Assembly (NCBI GenBank): GCA_017625935.1
Contig: JAGALA010000054.1
Coordinates: 71,655-135,654, forward strand
Direction: 5' to 3'
Length of the DNA stretch: 64,000 nt
From: Clostridia bacterium
GTDB taxonomy: Bacteria; Bacillota; Clostridia; Oscillospirales; CAG-272
Below, piece by piece: positions 16,924 through 26,108 of this stretch (its first letter is position 1; each line of letters opens with the position of its first letter). A program made the translations under genes and the position numbers. The notes under the pieces are model-generated. The model was not told the DNA's origin and did not search any database. It saw only the letters and a program-made list of their open reading frames with translations.

Positions 16924-18408
16924 ATGTACAGAATAGGATTTGACAATATCAAATATTTGAAGCTTCAGTCAGAAAAAATCAAGGAGAGAATTGCTCGCTT
17001 TGGCGGCAAGCTTTATCTTGAATTTGGCGGCAAGCTCTTTGATGACTACCACGCCTCGCGCGTGCTTCCCGGCTTTGAACCGGACAGTAAAATAAGAATG
17101 CTTGCTGAGCTTAAGGACCAGGCAGAGGTTATCATTGCGGTTAATTCGGCTGATATAGAAAAGAACAAGGTCAGAGGCGACCTTGGCATCACCTATGACC
17201 TTGATGTGCTCCGCTTGATTGACGCTTTCCGCGGCTTCGGGCTATACGTTGGTAGCGTTGTACTTACAAGATACGACTCCTCGCAAGCAGTTGAAATCTT
17301 TAAAAACAAGCTCGAGGGGCTTGGAATCAAGGTTTATAAGCACTATGCAATCAAAAACTATCCTTACGATATTGATTATATTGTAAGCGATGAGGGCTTT
17401 GGTCAAAACGAGTACATAGAAACCCAGCGCGAGCTTGTTGTTGTCACAGCTCCCGGACCGGGTAGCGGAAAGATGGCAACGTGTCTTTCTCAAATCTACC
17501 ACGAAAACAAGCGCGGTCAAAGGGCGGGCTACGCAAAGTTTGAAACCTTCCCTGTGTGGAATCTTGCTCTTTCTCATCCTGTCAACGTAGCCTACGAGGC
17601 GGCAACAGCCGACTTGAACGATATAAATATGATTGACCCATTTCATTTGGAGGCGTATGGCACAACCGCGGTAAACTACAACCGTGACGTTGAAATTTTC
17701 CCTGTGCTTCGCGCACTATACGAGGGAATTATGGGCGAGTGCCCGTACAAATCACCAACCGATATGGGTGTAAATATGGCAGGAAATTGCATTTTCGATG
17801 ACGAGGCGGTAAGAGAGAGCGCAAACAATGAAATTATAAGAAGATATTACTCCGCGCTTTGCCAACAAAGAAAGGGCAATCTTTGCGATGAGGAAATCAA
17901 CAAAATCAAGCTTCTTATGAATCAAAGCGCAATCAATGCCAAGCAGAGAAGATGTATTCAAGCCGCTCTTGACAGAGCTGAAGCAACAGGTGCTCCGGCG
18001 GCGGCAATCGAGCTTCCCGACGGCAGAATCGTTACGGGAAAAACCTCGTCACTTCTTGGCGCTTCAAGCGCGGTGCTTGTAAATGCAATAAAAGCAATTG
18101 CAGGCATTGACAAGGACGTTGACATAATTTCACACGAGGTTTTAGAGCCCGTTCAAAGATTGAAAATCGAAAACCTTGGCAACCACAATCCGCGCCTTCA
18201 TACCGACGAGGTGCTTATCGCTCTTGCAATCACCGCTGCGAGCGATGAAACCGCAAAGCGCGCAATGGAAGCGTTAAACGAGCTTAAAAACGCAGAGCTT
18301 CACTCATCTGTGATTCTATCCCCGATAGACGTGGCAACCTTCAGAAAGCTTGGCATTCACCTAACCTGTGAGCCGATTTATCAAACGAAAAAGCTTTTTC
18401 ACGGTTGA
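16924..18408 (+). CDS. DUF1846 family protein of unknown function
   Basis: A 494-residue DUF1846 protein (MYRIGFDNIKYLKLQSEKI at the start), full length for a family that is common in Firmicutes. A glycine-rich loop TAPGPGSGKMATC near 180 resembles a nucleotide-binding P-loop and is conserved in the family. Structures exist for the family but the reaction is not established. RBS GAGGGAG precedes the start. Co-transcription with PPi-phosphofructokinase suggests a link to central carbon or nucleotide metabolism, but that is only inference. A strong terminator follows. Confidence 0.9.
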   Translation: MYRIGFDNIKYLKLQSEKIKERIARFGGKLYLEFGGKLFDDYHASRVLPGFEPDSKIRMLAELKDQAEVIIAVNSADIEKNKVRGDLGITYDLDVLRLIDAFRGFGLYVGSVVLTRYDSSQAVEIFKNKLEGLGIKVYKHYAIKNYPYDIDYIVSDEGFGQNEYIETQRELVVVTAPGPGSGKMATCLSQIYHENKRGQRAGYAKFETFPVWNLALSHPVNVAYEAATADLNDINMIDPFHLEAYGTTAVNYNRDVEIFPVLRALYEGIMGECPYKSPTDMGVNMAGNCIFDDEAVRESANNEIIRRYYSALCQQRKGNLCDEEINKIKLLMNQSAINAKQRRCIQAALDRAEATGAPAAAIELPDGRIVTGKTSSLLGASSAVLVNAIKAIAGIDKDVDIISHEVLEPVQRLKIENLGNHNPRLHTDEVLIALAITAASDETAKRAMEALNELKNAELHSSVILSPIDVATFRKLGIHLTCEPIYQTKKLFHG

Positions 18409-18429
18409 TTTTTATATTTAATAAAACAA

Positions 18430-18456
18430 AAAGACCGAGCGTTTGGCTCGGTCTTT
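18430..18456 (+). terminator. Terminator between the DUF1846 gene and the XRE gene
   Basis: A perfect 11-bp stem (18430-18440 with 18446-18456) and a 5-nt loop lie between two convergent genes. It probably works in both directions. Confidence 0.9.
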
Positions 18457-18472
18457 GCTTTACTTTTTGAGA

Positions 18473-18769
18473 TTAGTTAGCTGACTCCTCGGCTATTTTA
18501 TCCATATGCTTTTTGATTGCTGACTTTATATCGAACAGCAAAGCCATATCGTTTTCGGAAAGGGAGTTAAAGTAACTGAGTGAGAGAAGAAAATCTGCGC
18601 TGATGTTAAGAATTTGACAAATTCTGCGAAGCTGCATTAAGCTTGGCTCCTGCACGTTACGCTCGATTTTCGAGTAACCTGATTGGCTCATCGGAATCTG
18701 ACGCGCCACTTTCTCTTGTGAAAGATCCAAGTCCTCTCTTGCGTTTCTAATTTTTTCGCCTATATTCAT
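18473..18769 (-). CDS. XRE-family transcriptional regulator
   Basis: A 98-residue protein with a single N-terminal helix-turn-helix of the Cro/CI type: KIRNAREDLDLSQEKVA and MSQSGYSKIERN are helices 1-3 of the domain at about 5-60. The C-terminal 35 residues are a charged helix. No effector domain is seen. RBS AGAGG lies 9 nt upstream. Its upstream region carries repeated AGTATA half-sites, one covering its own -10, which suggests autoregulation. Target genes are unknown. Confidence 0.88.
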   Translation of the reverse strand: MNIGEKIRNAREDLDLSQEKVARQIPMSQSGYSKIERNVQEPSLMQLRRICQILNISADFLLSLSYFNSLSENDMALLFDIKSAIKKHMDKIAEESAN

Positions 18770-18807
18770 ATCTGTCGTACCTCTGTAAAAATAAAAACTG
18801 TATATAT

Positions 18808-18874
18808 TATACTATTTTTTATGAAAAATGGGGGATTTTATTCGCATATAAAATAGTATATTATGAAATATACT
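18808..18874. promoter_or_regulatory. Candidate operators and -10 of the XRE gene
   Basis: TATACTATTTT (18808-18818) and its exact reverse complement (18850-18860) form an 11-bp inverted repeat. A third half-site TATACT is at 18869-18874. The left arm overlaps the minus-strand TATAAT of the XRE gene (18806-18811). No good -35 is seen. Confidence 0.4.
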
Positions 18875-18881
18875 TTTGTAG

Positions 18882-18907
18882 TTTATCAAAAACAGTTATT
18901 TGATAAA
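18882..18907. repeat. Inverted repeat downstream of recG
   Basis: TTTATCAAA (18882-18890) is inverted at 18899-18907. It has no T run on the recG strand, so it is a weak terminator candidate at best. Confidence 0.35.
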
Positions 18908-18950
18908 AAACGGTTCTTTATTTTCTTTTTGCGTAGCAAAAGTTTGAAAA

Positions 18951-21077
18951 TCAATTGATTGTGCTCATCTGCTCGCCTAAAATTTTTTCGACCTCTATGG
19001 CAAGAAGAGAATGCTCCGGAAGTGATAGCTCAGGGTCGCACTCAAGTGTTTTCTTTGCCGCATCAAATGACATATGGAGTAGCGCTGTGTCAGAGCAGGA
19101 CTTTGCAATTCCCAAATCAATCTCGCCTGATTGGCGCACGCTTTTGTCACTTGAGAAGAAGTCACCGGGACCTCTCATTTTAAGGTCGTGCTCGGCAATT
19201 TGATAGCCGTCGTATACGGTTTTCATTATGTTAAGTCGCTCGCGTGCGGTCTCGCCCTTAGAATCCGAAACTAAAATGCAATATGATTGCGTGCTTCCGC
19301 GTCCAACGCGTCCTCTTAGCTGGTGAAGCTGGGAAAGACCAAAGCGCTCCGCATTTTCTACAATCATAAGCGATGCGTTTGGCACGTTTACGCCAACCTC
19401 AATAACCGTGGTGGAAACCAAAACGTCAATCTCACCAAGAGCAAAGCGCGACATAACAGAATCCTTTTCCTTGCCCTTCATTTTCCCGTGGATAAATTCA
19501 ACGGTAAAATCGGGGAATTTTTCACCAAGCTCACGCGCAAAGTCAACTGCGGATTTCAAGGGCGGCTTTTCCTCGAAATAGAAGGGAGAGAATGGGTCAA
19601 AATCCGATGCGTTGTCAATATCGTCGTGTTTTTCCTCAACACTTGGACAAACGATGTAAACCTGTGAGCCGCTTGACACCTGCTTTCTTATAAATTCGTT
19701 GAGGCGTGCGCGGTAGCTCTCGTCAACAACAAATGTTTGAACTCTTTTGCGCCCGGGTGGCAGCTCGTCAATAAGCGAAATGTCAAGGTCACGGTAAATC
19801 ATAAATTGAAGCGTCCTTGGTATTGGTGTCGCACTCATAACAAGCGTATGCGCACTCGCGCCCTTTTCTGAGAGGGTAGCACGCTGATTTGCACCGAATC
19901 TATGCTGCTCGTCGGTTATTGCAAGCGCTAAATTATTAAACTCCACACCGCTCTGAATTAACGCGTGTGTGCCGATTACAAATGAACATTTTCCGCTTTT
20001 TATGCGACCCTGTGTCGCTTTTTTGTCCTTTGCGGGTGTGCTTCCCGTTAAGAGCTCACAGCTGATTCCAAGCGAACCAAAGAGTGGAGAGAGGGATTCG
20101 TAGTGCTGCGTTGCAAGAATTTCCGTTGGTGCCATCAAAGCACATTGATATCCGTTTTTGCAGGCAAGATATGCGCCGATAGCGGCGCAAAGAGTCTTTC
20201 CGCTTCCAACGTCGCCAACGACAATTCTGTTCATCGGTGACGTCAGCTCCTCCCCCTTACACATATCGCCTATCATATCGTTGATAGCGCGCATTTGCGC
20301 ATTTGTCGGTGCATAGGGAAGCAATGCTAAAAATTCGCTGATATCACGGTCCTTAAGTGAAGGTGCGAGCCTGCTTTTTTGTGAAACCTTGATTTTTGAA
20401 AGTGTCAGCGCGAAAAGATAAAGCTCGTTAAAGGTCAGTCGCTTAATAGCGCGGTTAAGTGCTTCCTCACTTTCGGGGAAATGGATATTTTCAAGCGCGT
20501 AGGAAAGCGTGCAAAGACTGTTTTCTGCACGCACATTGCTCGGCAAAAAGTCAACTAAAAATTCGGGTAATGATGATATGATTTCACGCTCAAGCTTATG
20601 AAAAAGCTTTTGGTTCATACGCGAAAACATAGGATAAACGGGTATTAGAGCATCAAGCGGCTTAGATGGCAAAATCGGCTCATAGGACGGCGAATTCATA
20701 CACAGGGTCCGCTTTTCCTTGGTTGCCTTGCCCCAAAATCTGAAGGTTGCGCCCTGCGAAAATACCTCTTTCAGATAGTTTTGATTGAAGTAGGTGATGT
20801 TTACCGTTCCGCTGCCGTCAAACGCCTTGAACTTGAGCAGCGACATTCCACGCCTGATAAGTGAAACACGCGGCTCGTTTGCGATAGTTAATACGTATGA
20901 GTGATATTCACCGTATGCACTCTCGTCACTCAATTCCTTTACGTCAGCTCTGTTTTGATATGCTCTCGGAAAACGGTAAAGCATATCCTTTACAGTGTAT
21001 AAGCCGCCACTGAAAAGCATTTTTTCAAGCTTTTCGCCAACGCCGTAAAGCTCTCTTACAGGTGAGTCTAAATTCAT
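18951..21077 (-). CDS. recG: ATP-dependent DNA helicase RecG
   Basis: A 708-residue RecG that regresses forks and processes Holliday junctions. The N-terminal wedge (OB) domain covers about 60-160. The helicase core has Walker A GDVGSGKT near 287-294, DEQHRFG near 385, and motif VI QLRGRVGRG near 590. The C-terminal part carries the KMRGPGDFF block. Motifs are intact. RBS GGAAGGAG precedes the ATG at 21077. Its upstream neighbour on the same strand is a ROK kinase, from which it is separated by a terminator, so recG probably has its own promoter, which I could not place. Confidence 0.97.
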   Translation of the reverse strand: MNLDSPVRELYGVGEKLEKMLFSGGLYTVKDMLYRFPRAYQNRADVKELSDESAYGEYHSYVLTIANEPRVSLIRRGMSLLKFKAFDGSGTVNITYFNQNYLKEVFSQGATFRFWGKATKEKRTLCMNSPSYEPILPSKPLDALIPVYPMFSRMNQKLFHKLEREIISSLPEFLVDFLPSNVRAENSLCTLSYALENIHFPESEEALNRAIKRLTFNELYLFALTLSKIKVSQKSRLAPSLKDRDISEFLALLPYAPTNAQMRAINDMIGDMCKGEELTSPMNRIVVGDVGSGKTLCAAIGAYLACKNGYQCALMAPTEILATQHYESLSPLFGSLGISCELLTGSTPAKDKKATQGRIKSGKCSFVIGTHALIQSGVEFNNLALAITDEQHRFGANQRATLSEKGASAHTLVMSATPIPRTLQFMIYRDLDISLIDELPPGRKRVQTFVVDESYRARLNEFIRKQVSSGSQVYIVCPSVEEKHDDIDNASDFDPFSPFYFEEKPPLKSAVDFARELGEKFPDFTVEFIHGKMKGKEKDSVMSRFALGEIDVLVSTTVIEVGVNVPNASLMIVENAERFGLSQLHQLRGRVGRGSTQSYCILVSDSKGETARERLNIMKTVYDGYQIAEHDLKMRGPGDFFSSDKSVRQSGEIDLGIAKSCSDTALLHMSFDAAKKTLECDPELSLPEHSLLAIEVEKILGEQMSTIN

Positions 21078-21132
21078 ACCGTTCTCCTTCCTAAAATATC
21101 AAATTCGTACACAGGTAAGCCGATTTTTACAA

Positions 21133-21166
21133 AAAGCACCCGCAAAAGCTCTTTAGCGGGTGCTTT
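21133..21166 (-). terminator. Terminator of the ROK kinase gene
   Basis: A perfect 11-bp stem (21133-21143 with 21156-21166) encloses 12 nt and is followed on the minus strand by T-rich sequence. Confidence 0.85.
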
Positions 21167-21192
21167 GTTAGTGAGGGGGTTCCCCGAACAGT

Positions 21193-21222
21193 TGTAGGGG
21201 ACGGCGTCCTCGACGTCCCGCC
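21193..21222. repeat. Short GC-rich REP-like palindrome
   Basis: TTGTAGGGGACGGCGTCCTC begins a GC-rich unit with a 6-bp stem (GGGACG 21198-21203 with CGTCCC 21214-21219). It shares its TTGTAGGGG edge with a unit at 53722-53749 in inverted orientation. Such units are commonly dispersed in Clostridial intergenic DNA. Confidence 0.5.
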
Positions 21223-21248
21223 TGTGCCTGGGGTTATTTATTCTTGGA

Positions 21249-22205
21249 TTATAAACCGAGCACAGCCGCGCCAATGATACCTGCATCATTGCCGAGCTCT
21301 GCAATCTTAATTTCGGTTTGCTTGCCCTTCGAATATGTTTCCTTGAAAACAGCTTCCTTAAGAGGAACAAGGAGGTAGTCCTTTTCGCCGCAAACGCCGC
21401 CTCCGATTGAGAGCACGTTTGGTTGGAAAATATTGATGATGTTAGCGATGCCGCAAGCAAGGTAGGAAATATATTCGTCAACGATTTCCTTACCAACCTC
21501 GTCACCCTGCTTCATTGCCGCAAATGCAACTCTTGCATTGCAGGCTTCGATGTTTCCGCCGATTAAATCCTCGATAATGGTTTTTCTGCCTTCTTTTCTT
21601 GATGCGAGCACGTGCTCCTTAGTCATATTTGTAAGACCTGTTGCGGAGCTGTAGGTTTCCCAACAGCCGCGTCTGCCACAGGAGCATTGCTTTCCGTCCT
21701 TTTCAATTACAATATGACCAAGCTCGGCACCTGCAAAGTTGAAGCCGGAATATACCTTTCCGTCAAGCACGATGCCGCCGCCAAGACCTGTGCCAAGGGT
21801 AATCATTACTGAAAACTTAGCACCTCTTGCAACACCTGCGATTGCCTCTGCCTTTGCTGCCGCGTTTGCATCATTTTCAATATATACCTTTTCGATTCCC
21901 GTGTATTCTCTTAGCAAGTCGGCAATAGGGAAGTTTTCAAACGGGAGATTGTTTGCGTATTCAACAACGCCTGTTTCGGAATTTGCGGTTCCCGGGGAGG
22001 CAATGCCCGCATATGCAATATCATCCAAGGTAAGACCGCAGTCCTCAACAAGTGAAAGACAAAGCTTTGCCATATCCTTGATGATTTCCTTGCCATCTCT
22101 GTGTGCAAGGGTTGGCACGCTCTTTTTCTTGATGATGTTGTAGCTTTCGTCAACAATACCTGCGGCGATGTTTGTGCCGCCGAGGTCGATACCTAAATAG
22201 TACAT
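21249..22205 (-). CDS. glcK: ROK-family glucokinase
   Basis: A 318-residue ROK sugar kinase. The phosphate loop GIDLGGTNIAAGIV is at 5-18, and the catalytic Asp is D112 in ENDANA. The sugar/zinc motif has E161, H164 and the cysteines of CSCGRRGCWE (C174, C176, C181). No DNA-binding domain precedes the kinase, so it is an enzyme and not a ROK repressor. Glucose is the likely substrate from length and motifs, though other hexoses are possible. It has a perfect sigma-A promoter and lies divergent from the large sugar transporter operon, which fits a role in phosphorylating imported sugars. Confidence 0.93.
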   Translation of the reverse strand: MYYLGIDLGGTNIAAGIVDESYNIIKKKSVPTLAHRDGKEIIKDMAKLCLSLVEDCGLTLDDIAYAGIASPGTANSETGVVEYANNLPFENFPIADLLREYTGIEKVYIENDANAAAKAEAIAGVARGAKFSVMITLGTGLGGGIVLDGKVYSGFNFAGAELGHIVIEKDGKQCSCGRRGCWETYSSATGLTNMTKEHVLASRKEGRKTIIEDLIGGNIEACNARVAFAAMKQGDEVGKEIVDEYISYLACGIANIINIFQPNVLSIGGGVCGEKDYLLVPLKEAVFKETYSKGKQTEIKIAELGNDAGIIGAAVLGL

Positions 22206-22237
22206 AATTATACCTTCCTTGAGTTTTTATTACTTCA

Positions 22238-22266
22238 ATTATAGACCGATTTTTTCCCAATGTCAA
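22238..22266 (-). promoter_or_regulatory. Consensus sigma-A promoter of the ROK kinase
   Basis: On the minus strand TTGACA (22266-22261), a 17-bp spacer, and TATAAT (22243-22238). All 12 consensus bases match. Confidence 0.93.
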
Positions 22267-22370
22267 CATTTTAGTTAGATAAAATGTAAAATTTTGAAAA
22301 AATGACAAAAAAACGGCGAAAAAGTCAAATTTGTGCACTATGTATATGTGACAAAATTATGTGCAGAAAA

Positions 22371-22387
22371 TTGTGCAAGTTGCACAA
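22371..22387. promoter_or_regulatory. Perfect 17-bp palindromic operator candidate
   Basis: TTGTGCAAGTTGCACAA is a perfect 8-bp inverted repeat around one G. Partial copies (TTGTGCA, ATGTGCA) lie just upstream. It sits between two divergent sugar-related promoters and looks like a LacI-type or similar dimer site. Confidence 0.5.
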
Positions 22388-22573
22388 TGTGTAGAAATTT
22401 TATAAATAAGGCACGCATAAATTATAGTTTCCTTTATTTTGTTGACTTTGTAGCACCAAAATACCGAAAAAAATTTTTTTGCTACCCTCACAAATGTACG
22501 CATTGACGGTAGGCAAAACGCAAGTTTTTCCACACCTGTGTCGGCAATTGGCTTTCCTTGGAAAAATGGTCTC

Positions 22574-22602
22574 TTGACTTTAATATATTCTTGTGCTACA
22601 AT
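22574..22602 (+). promoter_or_regulatory. Sigma-A promoter of the sugar transport operon
   Basis: TTGACT (22574-22579) and TACAAT (22597-22602) with a 17-bp spacer, about 90 bp before the first gene. Confidence 0.8.
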
Positions 22603-22690
22603 ATTATATACTAATATATACGCATATGTATATCCGTGCGGCTATGCGCTATGCCGCACCTGATTAGAACAAACATCATGGAGGTTTCTT

Positions 22691-25600
22691 ATGAAAGAAA
22701 AGGCAAAAAGACTACTTGCATTTTTCCTTTGCATGCTGATGCTGCTTGCGACGTTATCGTTCCCTGCATTCGCACAGGAAAACAGCGGTAGCTCGTCGGG
22801 AAGCACGTCTTCCGACAAAACGTCAATGTCCGACGTTAGTGCTATCCTCAATGCGCTTTCCTACGATGAGTATATGGAAAACGTTTTGAGCAAGTACCAA
22901 AACAAGGAGTTTGAAAAGGGACACGTTATCGAGGTTGATATCCTCGGCGGTGTCTTTACTGTGGGTGACACCACAACTGATTTAAGAGAATTTTATAAGG
23001 ACAGCACCAAGTGTGATGAGCCCTCACCCGATGGCAAAAACGATGGCGTTTTTCTCGGCTCGGAAGGTACAGCCACTTGGACATTTGTCGTTGACGACGA
23101 TTTCGCAGGTAACTATACCATTCAAATCGTTTACTGTCAGGCTGACGACCGTGTGGTTGACAAATCACAGGCAGATGACGACGACAAGGACGGTACAAGT
23201 AACGCAATTGAGCGTATTTTCTACTTGAACGGAAGCTTTCCTTTCGCGGAGGCACGTACGCTCGTGCTTAATAAGGTATGGGAATATGACTATTCCAAGA
23301 CCGAGGACGGAGAAAATACCTTTAAGAATGAAAAGGAAAACGGAAAGGGCGACGATATTCGTCCCGCGGTATACAAGGATCCTACTTGGGTACAGTATAC
23401 CATCAGTGATGCAAACGGATATTACGTAAATCCGTTTGAATTCTACTTCAAGCCGGGCGAAAACTCAATTTCACTTGAGGGTCAAAGAGAGGACTTGATT
23501 GTTCAGTCAATTAAGCTCGTTCCTTACGAAGCTCCTATTTCATATAAGGAATACATTGCCGAAATGGAAGCGCTTCACGGCAAGGTTTCCGAGAATAGAG
23601 TTGACTCCTCAGTTTTCCAAGAGGCAGAGGAGCCGCTTAACGTTTCCGCTATTACTATGTACCCCGTTTACGACAGAACATCGTCTATCACAAGCGGACT
23701 TACAGGTAAGCAAAGCCACAAGGCGGTAAAATACAATACCGCAGGTAAGGAGCAATGGCAAAACGTTGGCGAATGGATGAGCTACGATATTGAGGTTCCC
23801 GAATCCGGCTACTACTCAATAGCTGTTAGATACAAGCAGGCACTCCTTAGCGGTATGTACGTATCAAGAAAGCTCTACATTGACGACAAGGTTCCGTTTG
23901 CAGAGGCTGCAAACTGCCGTTTCCCACACTCAAACTCATGGCAGACATGCTTCCTTGGCGACGGTAAAACAGAGTTCGAATTCTACTTTGAGGCAGGAAA
24001 AACCTACAATATTAAGTTAGAAGCAACTCTTGGTGAAATGGGCACACAGATTAAGCAGGTTAGCGATTCGTTGGCAAATATCAACAGCTGCTATCTTGAA
24101 ATCTTAAAGCTCACAGGTACAGACCCTGACGCAAACCGTTCATACGGCTTTACAAGAGTTATGCCTGACGTTTTGAAGACCATGCTTTACGAAGCACAAA
24201 ACCTTGAAGCTGTTTATAATTACCTCGTTGCTGTAAACAAGGCACAGGACGGTGGTACGGGTGAGGGTGAAAAGACCGCAACAATCAAGCAGGTATATCA
24301 GCTTCTTGAAAAGATGGCAACAAACGAAAGCGAAATTCCCTCGAACCTTTCAACATTAAAATCACAAATCGGTTCACTCGGTACATGGATCAACAGCGCA
24401 AAGACCCAGCCGCTCCAGGTTGACTATTATCAGCTTCAATCTAAGGAAGAGGACTTACCTCGCGCCGATGCAAACTTTTTACAGGCATTTTGGTTTGAAA
24501 TAAGACTTTTCTTTGCTTCATTCACCGGCAATGAAAGCGAAAAGCCAACCAAAAATAAGAATAAAAAAGACCCCGAAACAATCGAGGTTTGGGTTACAAC
24601 AGGTCGTGACCAAGCACAAATCATAAGAAATCTCATTGAAAATGATTTTACTCCTGATAAACACACAATCTATGTAGATGGCAAGGCAGAAGAGGTTGAT
24701 ATAAACGTTGATATCAAGCTTATTGCGGGCGGTACGCTCTTACCGTCAATTATCGCAGGCGTTGGCCCTGAGCTTTCCTTGATGGAGGCAAGCTCAACGA
24801 TTATTGACTACGCGCTTCGTAATGCTATTAAGCCGCTCAATGATTACATAAACAACGATATCGAAAATTACGATCCCGCATCGGGCAAGGATAACATTCT
24901 CGAGGTGTTCCCTGATGCCGCATTCGAGCCGCTTACACTTTATAACTTCGGCTACGGTGACTCATACGGCTGGACAGATGAGGACGTCTATCTCTGGCGC
25001 GACGACGTTAAAAACGGCGTTGATGCAAACGGAGAGGGCACGGATGATGACCAAACCTACGGCTACGGCTGGATAAACAAGGACAAGGACGGTAAGGTTG
25101 AGTCAAGAGGAATCGAGCTTTATGCAATGCCCGATTCGCTTACCTTCTCAATGATGTTCTACCGCAAGGACGTTTTGACATCGCTTGAAATCGAGCTTCC
25201 CGAAACGTGGGACGATATGCTCGCTATTTTGCCTATTCTTCAATTTAATAATATGGAGATAGGTATTCAAAATGATATATACACCTTCACCTATCAAAAC
25301 GGATACGAGGCGTATGCAAACAACGGTATGACAATCAATTTCGGCTCAGCGGGCGTTCTTAACTCGTTTGAGCAAATGTGTAACTACTATACACAGTATT
25401 CACTTCCATACACTTATGATTTTGCAAACCGTTTCCGTACGGGTGAAATGCCAATCGGTATTTCGGCGTACACATCGTGTAACCAGCTTTCAGTCTTCGC
25501 TTCCGAGCTTTCGGGACTTTGGACATTCGTTCCACTTCCGGGTCAGGTTGTAAAGGATGAGGCAGGAAATACAATTTACAACGCTGACGGCTCACCGATG

Positions 25601-26077
25601 ATTAACAGAAACGCAATAGCAACGGTAACAGGTTGCGTTATGATCGATAACGGAAACGACAAGGTTCAGCAGGGACGCGACCTTCGCGCTTGGGAATTTA
25701 TCAGATGGTACACAGGCAGTGAATTCCAAGCTGACTATTCAAATGAAATAGTTTCTATTTTGGGTATTGCCGCAAGACCTGCAACGGCTAACAGAAAGGC
25801 ACTTGAGGATCTTCCTTGGACTGCTGAGGAAAAGAACAATATCAGCAAGCAGTTTGAAAGCTTGGTTGCCGTTCCTAACCATCCGGGTAGCTACTATCTT
25901 GCCCGTTACATAAACTTTGCATTCTTGGCAGCATACAACGAGGGTAAGGATGCATCCGATGCGCTTAACGAATATGTTGCTACAATCAATAAGGAGCTCG
26001 AAAGAAGAAGAAAAGAATTCGGCATGCTCACTTATGATGATTATATGTCGCTCAATCCCGATGGGATTTTGAACTGA
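22691..26077 (+). CDS. Extracellular solute-binding protein fused to N-terminal carbohydrate-binding modules
   Basis: A 1128-residue exported protein. The signal peptide (1-29) ends SFPAFAQE, a signal peptidase I site, and there is no lipobox cysteine. Two similar beta-rich domains follow (about 65-275 and 290-465), each with a FAEA..W element and, in the second, GEWMSYDIEVPESGYYSIAV, typical of CBM6/35-like modules. A helical linker (about 470-620) leads to a family-1 sugar-binding protein (about 625-1120, from IEVWVTTGRDQAQIIRN through the ETWDDMLAILPILQ hinge region). Classic binding proteins are about 430 residues. It should capture glycans or oligosaccharides for the permeases encoded next. 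How it stays at the cell surface is unclear. RBS GGAGG precedes the start. Confidence 0.85.
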   Translation: MKEKAKRLLAFFLCMLMLLATLSFPAFAQENSGSSSGSTSSDKTSMSDVSAILNALSYDEYMENVLSKYQNKEFEKGHVIEVDILGGVFTVGDTTTDLREFYKDSTKCDEPSPDGKNDGVFLGSEGTATWTFVVDDDFAGNYTIQIVYCQADDRVVDKSQADDDDKDGTSNAIERIFYLNGSFPFAEARTLVLNKVWEYDYSKTEDGENTFKNEKENGKGDDIRPAVYKDPTWVQYTISDANGYYVNPFEFYFKPGENSISLEGQREDLIVQSIKLVPYEAPISYKEYIAEMEALHGKVSENRVDSSVFQEAEEPLNVSAITMYPVYDRTSSITSGLTGKQSHKAVKYNTAGKEQWQNVGEWMSYDIEVPESGYYSIAVRYKQALLSGMYVSRKLYIDDKVPFAEAANCRFPHSNSWQTCFLGDGKTEFEFYFEAGKTYNIKLEATLGEMGTQIKQVSDSLANINSCYLEILKLTGTDPDANRSYGFTRVMPDVLKTMLYEAQNLEAVYNYLVAVNKAQDGGTGEGEKTATIKQVYQLLEKMATNESEIPSNLSTLKSQIGSLGTWINSAKTQPLQVDYYQLQSKEEDLPRADANFLQAFWFEIRLFFASFTGNESEKPTKNKNKKDPETIEVWVTTGRDQAQIIRNLIENDFTPDKHTIYVDGKAEEVDINVDIKLIAGGTLLPSIIAGVGPELSLMEASSTIIDYALRNAIKPLNDYINNDIENYDPASGKDNILEVFPDAAFEPLTLYNFGYGDSYGWTDEDVYLWRDDVKNGVDANGEGTDDDQTYGYGWINKDKDGKVESRGIELYAMPDSLTFSMMFYRKDVLTSLEIELPETWDDMLAILPILQFNNMEIGIQNDIYTFTYQNGYEAYANNGMTINFGSAGVLNSFEQMCNYYTQYSLPYTYDFANRFRTGEMPIGISAYTSCNQLSVFASELSGLWTFVPLPGQVVKDEAGNTIYNADGSPMINRNAIATVTGCVMIDNGNDKVQQGRDLRAWEFIRWYTGSEFQADYSNEIVSILGIAARPATANRKALEDLPWTAEEKNNISKQFESLVAVPNHPGSYYLARYINFAFLAAYNEGKDASDALNEYVATINKELERRRKEFGMLTYDDYMSLNPDGILN

Positions 26078-26108
26078 TTCTAAAATACTAATGAAGGAGA
26101 AAATGTAG

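Larger units (their letters stand above)
22206..22690. other. 485-bp divergent regulatory region
   Basis: No coding frame. It holds the promoter of the ROK kinase on the left, a perfect 17-bp palindrome near the centre, an AT-rich middle and the promoter of the transport operon on the right. A 7-bp hairpin (22636-22642 with 22653-22659) falls in the leader of the transport operon. Confidence 0.8.
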
